Below, in pieces: positions 1 through 7,102 of a stretch of 64,000 nucleotides of DNA. This DNA comes from Candidatus Omnitrophota bacterium. GTDB lineage: Bacteria > Ratteibacteria > UBA8468 > B48-G9 > JAFGKM01. The stretch is from positions 183,176 through 247,175 of the forward strand of contig JAMWDI010000002.1 in the NCBI GenBank assembly GCA_023819375.1. Reading direction: 5' to 3'. Positions within the stretch are counted from its first letter, which is position 1. Every line of letters begins with the position of its first letter. A program made the position numbers and the translations under genes. The notes below the pieces were generated by a model, which had not been told where the DNA came from, did not search any database, and saw only the letters and a list, made by a program, of their open reading frames with translations.

Positions 1-1
1 T

Positions 2-1042
2 GCCTATGAATTTATAATGAAATCTATAGAAAAAAGAAAATCAATTGTTACTGCCAATAAATATTTACTCTCAAAATATGGTGAAGAAATTTTCAAAAAA
101 GCAAAAGAGAAAAAAGTATATATTGGATTTGAAGGCAGTGTCGCAGGAGCAATTCCTGTTATTAAAGTGTTAAAGGAAAGTTTTATGGGAAATAAAATCA
201 CAAAAATTCTTGGTATTTTAAATGGAACAACTAATTTCATTCTTTCCGAAATGTTTTATAAAGGTATAAACTTTAAGGAAGGACTTGGAATGGCAAAAAA
301 ATTCGGTTATGCGGAAGCAAATCCACATCTTGATATTTCAGGCTATGACACTGCACACAAAATATTAGTGTTATCCTGGATAACATGGGGACATCTTTTT
401 TCTGTTGAAAAAATTTCAGTTGAAGGAATAGATAAAATCGAACCTATAGATATTAATTTTGCCAGTGAATTAGGTTATAGAATAAAACTTCTTGGTATAG
501 GGAAAAAAGAAAACAATCAAATAGAAATAAGGGTTCATCCAGTTCTTCTTCCCAGAACTCATTTACTCTCGCTTGTTGAAGGAGTTAACAATGCAGTTTA
601 TATTGAAGGAGATCTTATAGGAAAATCTCTTTTTTATGGAGAAGGAGCAGGAGGAAACGCAGCAAGTAGTTCTGTGATAAGTGATGTCATTGATATAAGT
701 AAAAAGATAATATCAAAAGAATATATTGAGGAAAACTTCTTATCTGAGAAAAAATTAAATTTAAAACCTTTTGATGAAATTGAAACAAAATATTATTTCA
801 GATTTACTGCTATTGATAAACCCGGGGTTCTTGCTAAAATATCAAAAATTCTTGGAGACAATAATATAAGTATTTTATCTGTCATACAAAAACAAGACAA
901 TCCTCAAAAAGCAGTTCCAATCATTATGTTAACTCATAAAGCAAAAGAAAAAAATGTAAAAAAAGCAATAAGTTTGATAGATAAACTTGATGTAATAAAA
1001 AATCCGACTATAATTATCAGACTTGAAGAAGAACTTATGTAA
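2..1042 (+). CDS. hom: Homoserine dehydrogenase, 5'-truncated by window edge
   Basis: NAD(P)-dependent reduction of aspartate semialdehyde to homoserine, the branch point towards threonine and methionine. The reading frame is open to the first bases of the window, so the N-terminal Rossmann part is missing. Visible are the catalytic-domain signatures GILNGTTNFIL and the FGYAEANPHLDISGYD segment, where the conserved lysine/aspartate region of the family lies. A C-terminal ACT domain follows (from about YYFRFTAIDKPGVLAKISKIL), so threonine feedback control is likely. The stop codon abuts the stop of the convergent permease gene with no base between them. Family assignment is secure; only the true start is unknown. 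Confidence 0.95.
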   Translation, partial: AYEFIMKSIEKRKSIVTANKYLLSKYGEEIFKKAKEKKVYIGFEGSVAGAIPVIKVLKESFMGNKITKILGILNGTTNFILSEMFYKGINFKEGLGMAKKFGYAEANPHLDISGYDTAHKILVLSWITWGHLFSVEKISVEGIDKIEPIDINFASELGYRIKLLGIGKKENNQIEIRVHPVLLPRTHLLSLVEGVNNAVYIEGDLIGKSLFYGEGAGGNAASSSVISDVIDISKKIISKEYIEENFLSEKKLNLKPFDEIETKYYFRFTAIDKPGVLAKISKILGDNNISILSVIQKQDNPQKAVPIIMLTHKAKEKNVKKAISLIDKLDVIKNPTIIIRLEEELM

Positions 1043-2371
1043 TCAAACTTTTAAAAATATAAATCTAAGAATAAAGGCAATAGCAACAATAACTACAACA
1101 GGATTTAGTTCTTTATATCTTCCTGTTAAAAGTTTTAAAAAGAAATAAGATATAAAACCAAAAGCAATTCCTTCACCAATATTGTATGTTAAAGGAATGC
1201 CAACGAAGGATAAAAAAGCAGGGATTGCTTCTGTTGGATCTTCCCATCTAATTTTTTTAATGGTAGGAATAATTAAACTACCAACAACAATTAAAGCAGG
1301 TGCAGTAACAGGATATAGTGTTATACCTGAAGGATTGGGAATTCCTGTTCCAATCATTTTTACAAAAGGATAGAAAAACAGGGAAAGTAAAAATAAAACT
1401 GCAGTAATAATTGATGCAAAACCTGTTCTACCCCCTACAGAAACTCCTGCTGCACTTTCAATATAACTTGTAACAGTACTTGTCCCTAAAACTGCTCCAA
1501 CAACAGTTCCAACAGCATCAGAAAACAAAACTCTCTCAACCCTTGGAAATTTGCCATCCTTTATAAAACCACCTGCCTCTCCTATTCCAATTGCAGTTCC
1601 AACCGTATCAAAAAGATCCATAAAAAGAAAAACAAAAATTACTGTAAATATACCACTTTTTAATGCTCCTATTATATCAAGTTTTAAAAATGTTGGTGAA
1701 ATTGAAGGTATCTTACCTATTATTCCTTCATATTTAATAACCCCCATACAAATTCCTATTATTGCTGTTATTATCATACCTATAAGAATATTCCCTTTTA
1801 TTTTCCATGCCATTAAAGTTCCAATTATAATCAACCCAATTATTGACAATATTACTTCTTTTTGATACAAATTACCAATAGTTAAAACCACTCCACCCTT
1901 TTGAACAATTCCACTTTGTATAAGACCAATAAATGTAATGAAAAGTCCAATTCCTCCTGCTATTCCAGATTGTAAAGAAGTTGGAACATTTTCAACAAGT
2001 TTTTCTCTAACTTTCCAGATAGAAAGAATTATAAATAAAACTCCTGAAATAAAAACTGCTCCAAGAACCTTTTGCCATGCAATTCCCATTCCTAAAATTA
2101 CTGTAAAAACAAAGTAAAAATTTTCTCCCATTCCAGGAGCAAGTGCTATTGGATAATTAGCATAAAGTCCCATAATTAAAGTTGCTATTGCAGAAGAAAG
2201 GCAAGTAGCGACCATTACAGCCCCAAAATCCATACCACCTTGAGAAAGGACTGCAGGTTGAACAAATATTATATACGCCATAGTAACAAAAGTTGTAATC
2301 CCTGCTATTATTTCCGTTTTTAAATCAGCATTCTTTTCTTCAAATTTAAAATATTTCAAAATCTTTTTCAT
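1043..2371 (-). CDS. NCS2-family purine permease (AzgA/PbuG-like)
   Basis: Inner-membrane nucleobase transporter of 442 residues, the usual size for the AzgA/PbuG (COG2252) branch that imports hypoxanthine, guanine or adenine by proton symport. There are about a dozen hydrophobic segments. The N-terminus carries the family stretch GITTFVTMAYIIFVQPAVLS, and MDLFDTVGTAIGIGEAGG and the TSTVTSYIESAAGV motif are present in the middle. It ends exactly where convergent hom ends and starts 13 bases downstream of the nitroreductase, so the two probably share a transcript. The exact purine transported cannot be read from sequence. Confidence 0.92.
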   Translation of the reverse strand: MKKILKYFKFEEKNADLKTEIIAGITTFVTMAYIIFVQPAVLSQGGMDFGAVMVATCLSSAIATLIMGLYANYPIALAPGMGENFYFVFTVILGMGIAWQKVLGAVFISGVLFIILSIWKVREKLVENVPTSLQSGIAGGIGLFITFIGLIQSGIVQKGGVVLTIGNLYQKEVILSIIGLIIIGTLMAWKIKGNILIGMIITAIIGICMGVIKYEGIIGKIPSISPTFLKLDIIGALKSGIFTVIFVFLFMDLFDTVGTAIGIGEAGGFIKDGKFPRVERVLFSDAVGTVVGAVLGTSTVTSYIESAAGVSVGGRTGFASIITAVLFLLSLFFYPFVKMIGTGIPNPSGITLYPVTAPALIVVGSLIIPTIKKIRWEDPTEAIPAFLSFVGIPLTYNIGEGIAFGFISYFFLKLLTGRYKELNPVVVIVAIAFILRFIFLKV

Positions 2372-2384
2372 AACTTTATAAATT

Positions 2385-2876
2385 TTACCATTTTTCCCAG
2401 TGTAAAACTTCTTTTAATTCTCTCTTTTTAGGTTTTGGTTCTTCTGCAGGGTATCCAATTGAAATTAAACTGATTAATTTATATCCTTCAGGAACTTCAA
2501 GAATTTCCCTAATTTTTTCAGCATATGCTTTTTTGTCTCCTGCTACCCAACAACTACCAAGTCCATATCCTTTTGCAGCAAGTAATATATATGTTGTAGC
2601 AGCAGAACCATCTTCAAGATAATATTTTGTATCTTTACAAAAAACTGCAACACAAACAGGTGCATCTTTTATGAATTTTCCATAATCAGTAATATCTGCT
2701 ATTTTCTCTCTCATTTTTTCATCAGTAATCACGATAAATTCCCAGGGTTGAATATTTATAGCAGTAGGAGCAAACCTTGCACAATCAATTATATCTTCAA
2801 TAATATTTTTGGGAACTTCTTTTTTTTGATATTTTCTTATACTCCTTCTTTCTTTTAACACCTTTAATACTTCCAT
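2385..2876 (-). CDS. Nitroreductase-family FMN oxidoreductase
   Basis: Small flavoprotein of 163 residues in the nitroreductase fold. The N-terminus reads VLKERRSIRKYQ, the classical FMN-phosphate-binding start of the family, followed by APTAINIQPWEF. The C-terminal SIGYPAEEPKPKKR is also typical. An in-frame upstream start exists, but the ATG at 2876 follows a strong GAGGGGGGT Shine-Dalgarno sequence and fits the family N-terminus, so I chose it. The physiological substrate cannot be inferred. It is upstream of and probably cotranscribed with the purine permease. Confidence 0.9.
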   Translation of the reverse strand: MEVLKVLKERRSIRKYQKKEVPKNIIEDIIDCARFAPTAINIQPWEFIVITDEKMREKIADITDYGKFIKDAPVCVAVFCKDTKYYLEDGSAATTYILLAAKGYGLGSCWVAGDKKAYAEKIREILEVPEGYKLISLISIGYPAEEPKPKKRELKEVLHWEKW

Positions 2877-2947
2877 TTTTACCCCCCTCTTTTTGTTAAA
2901 AATTTTCAAATCATTCTCATCACTAATTTTTAATTTTTTTCCAAAAT

Positions 2948-4012
2948 TTAATATATTACTGGTTCATTATTTTCTGCTGATTTATAAATTCCTTCTATAA
3001 TTTTTACTACACTTATTATTTCTTCCTTCTTTGTTATCGGATCTTTCCCTTCTTTTATACATTCAACAAAATGTTTAATTTCCTCAAAATAAACGTCTAT
3101 TTTAGGTACTTCAGGTATGATATCACTTAACACTCCGTTTGTCTCTGTATAAATTCTTACAGGATTTTTTGAATCTAAAGGATCTGGCAATTGGGCTCCT
3201 GCTTTTGTTCCAAATATACTTCCTTTAAGCCCTGTCTCTGAATTTCCAGCCCAACTTGCTTCAACAAATAAAACTTCTCCATTTTTAAATTTAACAAAAC
3301 CACAAGATAAATCCTCAACTTCCATTTTTCCTGTTGGTTTGTCTCCTTTTCTTGTATCTACTGGAGGCCATCCACCATCTATTGCTTTATCTTTAAATTT
3401 TTCAAAAGTTGCTCCATAGACAATTTTCGGCTCTGTTAATCCAGCAATATACAAAACCATATCAATCATATGAACTCCAATATCCATCATAGGGCCACCA
3501 CCAGCAAGTTTTTTATTTGTAAACCATGTTCCAAGTCCAGGTATTCCTCTTCTTCTTAAATAACTTGCTTTCAAATAGTAAATTTCCCCAAAAAATCCAT
3601 CATCTACAAGTTTTTTTAAAATAATAGTTTCTCCTAAAAATCTTCTTGGAAAAGCCCCCATAAATATTTTTTTAGTTTTCTCAACAGTATCAAAAATTTG
3701 ATATGCTTCTTCAACTGTCAAACAAATTGGTTTTTCACATAAAACATGTTTACCACTTTCCATTGCTTTTATTGACTGAATTGCGTGATAAGCATTTGGT
3801 GAGCATATCACAACAGCATCCAGATTTTCCTCAATTAACTCTTCCCAATTAGTAAATTTTTTAGGAATATTGAACTTATCTGCAACATAATTAAGTTTTT
3901 CCTTATTTATATCACAAATTGCTTCAACTTTTACACCTTCAATTTTCTGTAAATTTGGAATATGAGCAACCTGTGAAATTCCACCTGCTCCAATAATTCC
4001 TATTTTTATCAT
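2948..4012 (-). CDS. Gfo/Idh/MocA-family sugar oxidoreductase (first of pair)
   Basis: NAD(P)-dependent oxidoreductase of 354 residues acting on a sugar, inositol or amino sugar. The N-terminal Rossmann motif GAGGISQVAHIPNL is followed by the catalytic EKPICLTVEEA motif, whose lysine is the conserved active-site residue. The C-terminal half is the substrate-binding alpha/beta domain with GGPMMDIGVHMIDM, which contains the usual D-x-x-x-H pattern. It is the last gene of a three-gene operon with a second Gfo/Idh/MocA enzyme and a TIM-barrel isomerase, a combination typical of oxidation-epimerisation routes for unusual sugars. The specific sugar is unknown. Confidence 0.92.
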   Translation of the reverse strand: MIKIGIIGAGGISQVAHIPNLQKIEGVKVEAICDINKEKLNYVADKFNIPKKFTNWEELIEENLDAVVICSPNAYHAIQSIKAMESGKHVLCEKPICLTVEEAYQIFDTVEKTKKIFMGAFPRRFLGETIILKKLVDDGFFGEIYYLKASYLRRRGIPGLGTWFTNKKLAGGGPMMDIGVHMIDMVLYIAGLTEPKIVYGATFEKFKDKAIDGGWPPVDTRKGDKPTGKMEVEDLSCGFVKFKNGEVLFVEASWAGNSETGLKGSIFGTKAGAQLPDPLDSKNPVRIYTETNGVLSDIIPEVPKIDVYFEEIKHFVECIKEGKDPITKKEEIISVVKIIEGIYKSAENNEPVIY

Positions 4013-4026
4013 TCAAGCCCTCCTTT

Positions 4027-4998
4027 TCAATATTTAATTTTCACAATCTTATTCTTTTCCATTGCTTCATTTGCACATAAAGTAAAAATAAGCGTTTTAT
4101 AAGCATCTTCATAAGAGGATTTTATAAGAGATTGATTTTTTGTCTTTACGGCTTCAATAAAGGCAGTGTCTTCCTTTAATATAAGATTTCCAGTTTCATA
4201 AATCTCCTCAATTTTACTTCCATAGTCTATTTTAACCTTTTGTCTTTCTGTATATTCAATTACTTTGTCTTTAAAGTAAAAATCAAGACCAACCTTCCCG
4301 TTGGTATTCAAAAAACACCCAGAAAAAATTACTCCAAAAACTCCATTTTCAAAATAAACACTGACAGCAGAGGCATCTTCAATATTATATCCTTCAATTT
4401 CTTTCATCAATCCTATCCTTTTAACTGAAAATACTTCAATAGGTTCTCCTATTAAGTACCTTGACATATCAAAAATATGTGTTGTTTGTTCTACTGCTTG
4501 TCCTCCTGATAATTCTTTTTTTCTCCACCAGTAAACACCTGGCATTCCATTTACCCACCAACCTGTAAAGAATCCCAGATTTCCTTCAGAAAAGAATGGT
4601 TTAATATAGGCAATGATGTCTTGGTATCTATCTTGATAACCAACAGCAGTAATTAGGTTTTTTTCTTTGATTTTTTCAACTATTTTTTTTGCTTTGTTTT
4701 TATTGAGATGAATTGGTTTTTCAATAAGAAAAGGGATATTTTTTTCTATACATAGTTCTTCCTGTCCTTCATGAGCAAAAGGTGGAAGACATATATAACA
4801 AGCATCTATTTCAATCTCACTTAACATTTTTTTCCAATCTGTATAAACTTTACCACCATATTTATCACTTGCTGTTTTTGCCCTATTCTCATCAATATCA
4901 CACATACCAACAAATTTAACATCTGAAAGTTGTGAAAGAGCAACCATATGGGCATTAGCAATACCACCACATCCTATAAAAGCAATTTTTATTTCCAT
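4027..4998 (-). CDS. Gfo/Idh/MocA-family sugar oxidoreductase (second of pair)
   Basis: Second dehydrogenase of the operon, 323 residues from the ATG at 4998. I preferred this to an upstream start that would overlap the isomerase, because an AGGAGGAAGG ribosome site sits just before it. GCGGIANAHMVALSQL forms the dinucleotide-binding loop and EKPIHLNKNKA holds the catalytic lysine. The C-terminal domain contains GGQAVEQTTHIFDM, with the usual histidine. It differs clearly from the neighbouring paralogue, so the pair is not a recent tandem duplication. The two may act on successive steps or opposite redox directions of one pathway (inference). Confidence 0.9.
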   Translation of the reverse strand: MEIKIAFIGCGGIANAHMVALSQLSDVKFVGMCDIDENRAKTASDKYGGKVYTDWKKMLSEIEIDACYICLPPFAHEGQEELCIEKNIPFLIEKPIHLNKNKAKKIVEKIKEKNLITAVGYQDRYQDIIAYIKPFFSEGNLGFFTGWWVNGMPGVYWWRKKELSGGQAVEQTTHIFDMSRYLIGEPIEVFSVKRIGLMKEIEGYNIEDASAVSVYFENGVFGVIFSGCFLNTNGKVGLDFYFKDKVIEYTERQKVKIDYGSKIEEIYETGNLILKEDTAFIEAVKTKNQSLIKSSYEDAYKTLIFTLCANEAMEKNKIVKIKY

Positions 4999-5012
4999 CT
5001 CCTTCCTCCTTT

Positions 5013-5816
5013 CTAAATTTTTTGTAAAATATCCTTCATAAATTTCAAACTTTTTCTTAAGTTCTCTTCTTTTGGCTCTGGAACACCACATTCAAGTATC
5101 ATATAGTCTTCAAAGTTGATTCTTTTAAGTGCTTTAAAACAATTTTCAAAGTCAGTATGTCCTAAACCAGGTAAAATTCTATTACTATCAGCCAAATGAA
5201 CATGAGCAATCCACTTACCTGCTTTTTCTATTGATTTACCAATATCTGCTTCTTCAATATTCATATGAAAGAAGTCAGCCATTATTTTTAAATATGGGCT
5301 ATTAATTTTCTCACAATATTCAATTGCTTGTTCTAATCTGTTTAAAAAATGAGTTTCATATCTATTTAAAGGTTCAAGTAAAAGACAACATTTTGTCTTC
5401 TCAGCCTTCTCAATAATTTCTGGTAATTGAGAAAGCAACAACTCTTTTTCAAGTTCAATTGCATTTTTATAAGGAGTAAGGTCTGAAATCTGAGGTTTTC
5501 CAAAAATAGGTACTAAAATTAAACCAATTGCTTCAAGTTCACTTCCTATTTCCAATAATTTTTTAATATCCTCTCTTGAATTTTTTCTATTTTCTGGATC
5601 GCTTTCAAGTAAAAAATTTCTATATCCTGCACATATTGTTGAAATTTTAATCCCAATCTCTTTAGAAACTTTTTTATACTCTTTAACTTTTTCAGGTTCT
5701 TCAAGCAAAATCCTTCCCCAAACTTCAATTCCTTCAAAACCAATCCTTTTTGCTAATTCAAATTTTTCTTTAATACTATTCCCTGGCAGTATCATATCCT
5801 GACATCCTATTTTCAT
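5013..5816 (-). CDS. TIM-barrel sugar phosphate isomerase/epimerase
   Basis: Xylose-isomerase-like TIM barrel (AP_endonuc_2 superfamily), 267 residues. The metal-binding and catalytic positions of the D-tagatose 3-epimerase branch are visible in order: glutamate in LLEPLNRYETHFLN, aspartate in ADFFHMN, histidine in HVHLADSN and a final glutamate in ILECGV. This favours a ketose 3-epimerase or hydroxypyruvate-isomerase-like role over a nuclease. The start at 5816 follows an AAAAGGAGG site. It is the first gene of the operon with the two Gfo/Idh/MocA dehydrogenases, which supports a joint sugar-interconversion pathway. The substrate is not determined. Confidence 0.88.
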   Translation of the reverse strand: MKIGCQDMILPGNSIKEKFELAKRIGFEGIEVWGRILLEEPEKVKEYKKVSKEIGIKISTICAGYRNFLLESDPENRKNSREDIKKLLEIGSELEAIGLILVPIFGKPQISDLTPYKNAIELEKELLLSQLPEIIEKAEKTKCCLLLEPLNRYETHFLNRLEQAIEYCEKINSPYLKIMADFFHMNIEEADIGKSIEKAGKWIAHVHLADSNRILPGLGHTDFENCFKALKRINFEDYMILECGVPEPKEENLRKSLKFMKDILQKI

Positions 5817-6069
5817 TTTTTCCTCCTTTTAATCTTTTAATATATCAATTAATTTTCAAACAGTCAATTAATCAAATTACGTCATAATAATTCTATACGA
5901 AAACCAAGCGTGTATCAAATAAAAATCTATAACAAAAATCTTTCTTTTTTAAAGAAAACAAAAAAGTAAAGTGAAAGGTTAATAATGGTAGAGAAGAAGA
6001 AAATAACAAAAAAAAAGTGCGAAGACATTAGAAAACAAGAAAAAAAGAAAAAGAGAAAAAGGAGGATTT

Positions 6070-6226
6070 ATGGTGAAAAAGTATTGGTTGCATGAAGATA
6101 TAGTATATTTTAGATTTTCCCGGTGATAAGAAATTTGGTAGATTATATAAAGGAGATGATTCCGCCTTAGAGAAACATAATGAAATAAAGTTAGACAATG
6201 AGCAAGGAAAAAAACTCTTTTATTAA
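6070..6226 (+). pseudogene. Possible frameshifted small gene
   Basis: A GGAGG ribosome site at 6061-6065 precedes an ATG at 6070 that opens MVKKYWLHEDIVYFRF and stops after 18 codons at the TGA near 6122. The neighbouring frame is open across this point and continues to 6226 with a protein-like sequence (FPGDKKFGRLYKGDDSALEKHNEI...). One frameshift would join the two into a protein of about 50 residues. I recognise no family. It could instead be chance reading frames in A-rich DNA. Confidence 0.35.
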
Positions 6227-6234
6227 AATAATTT

Positions 6235-6263
6235 TTGACCTGTCAGTGTTAAAGAAATAAAAT
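6235..6263 (+). promoter_or_regulatory. nfo promoter, probably giving a leaderless mRNA
   Basis: A -35 box TTGACC (6235-6240) and a -10 box TAAAAT (6258-6263) are separated by exactly 17 bases. Only eight bases, all T, lie between the -10 box and the nfo ATG at 6272, and there is no Shine-Dalgarno sequence. A start site about seven bases past the -10 would fall at or next to the ATG. Confidence 0.65.
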
Positions 6264-6271
6264 TTTTTTTT

Positions 6272-7102
6272 ATGAAAATAGGGGCTCATCTTTGGATAGG
6301 AGAAGGACTTTTAAAAGTATTAAATTATTGTGATTATTTGAAATGTGATTGTTTCCAGATATTTTTATCAAATCCAAGAAGTTGGAAAAGAAAAAAAAGA
6401 GATATAGAAGAAATAGAAAAATTTATACAGGAAATTAAAAAAAGAAAAATTGAACCTTTTGTTGTCCATATGCCTTATATTTTGAATATCGCAGTAAATG
6501 ATAAAAATTTAAGAAAGAATTTGATTAATTTTTTAATTAAAGAGATTGAAGAAAGTGAAAAGATAGGTGCCAACTTTTATGTTATCCATCCTGGATTTCA
6601 TAAAGGAACTGGAGAAAAAATAGGGATAGAAAATGCAATAGAGGTTTTAAAAAATTTTAAAAATTCAAAGATAAAAATTCTACTTGAAAATACTGCAGGA
6701 CAGGGAACTTCTCTTGGATCTGATTTTAAACAACTTGGCTATATATTAGACAAAATTAATGGAAATTTAGGAATTTGTTTTGACACCGCTCATGCTTTTC
6801 AAGCAGGTTTTAATATTATCAATTTTGAAAAAGTAAAAAAGAGTATTGAAAAATTTATTGATTTAAGTTATATTAAATTAATTCATGCAAATGATTCAAA
6901 AACTTTTTGTGGTTCTAAAATAGACAGACACGAACATATAGGAAAAGGGAAAATAGGAATAAAGGGATTTGAAAATATTATTAAAGATGATTATTTTGGA
7001 AGTTTACCTTTTATAATTGAGACACCAAAATTGAGTTTAAAAGAAGATAAAGAAAATATAAAAATTTTAAAAAAAATAGGGGAAAAATATGGAAAAATAT
7101 AA
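6272..7102 (+). CDS. nfo: Endonuclease IV (AP endonuclease)
   Basis: Zinc-dependent deoxyribonuclease IV of 276 residues that cleaves 5' to abasic sites in base-excision repair. The three family signatures are present: LLENTAGQGTSLGS (glutamate metal ligand), GICFDTAHAFQAGFN (aspartate and histidine ligands), and HANDSKTFCGSKIDRHEHIGKGKIG near the C-terminus. Histidines in VHMPYILNIA and VIHPGFHKG supply further zinc ligands. There is no ribosome-binding site, and the promoter sits directly before the ATG. Its 3' end overlaps leuS by 14 bases, so the two are cotranscribed. Confidence 0.96.
   Translation: MKIGAHLWIGEGLLKVLNYCDYLKCDCFQIFLSNPRSWKRKKRDIEEIEKFIQEIKKRKIEPFVVHMPYILNIAVNDKNLRKNLINFLIKEIEESEKIGANFYVIHPGFHKGTGEKIGIENAIEVLKNFKNSKIKILLENTAGQGTSLGSDFKQLGYILDKINGNLGICFDTAHAFQAGFNIINFEKVKKSIEKFIDLSYIKLIHANDSKTFCGSKIDRHEHIGKGKIGIKGFENIIKDDYFGSLPFIIETPKLSLKEDKENIKILKKIGEKYGKI

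Larger units (their letters stand above)
5817..6271. other. Gap between divergent transcription units, mostly decayed sequence
   Basis: About 455 bases between the sugar operon (leftward) and nfo (rightward). It is A-rich and contains a lysine-rich 36-codon open frame at 5985-6095, a short gene-like piece with a good ribosome site at 6070-6226 (listed separately), a small T/A hairpin near 5939-5956, and the nfo promoter at 6235-6263. No RNA gene or conventional full-length gene was recognised. Confidence 0.5.

Noticed and set aside
5939-5956. Small A/T hairpin as a terminator
   Set aside because: The stem is only A/T-rich and neither flanking gene reads into it in the direction that has a T-run.
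5985-6095. Lysine-rich 36-codon open frame before nfo
   Set aside because: Composition follows the A-rich DNA, there is no convincing ribosome site or family match, and it overlaps the more gene-like piece at 6070.
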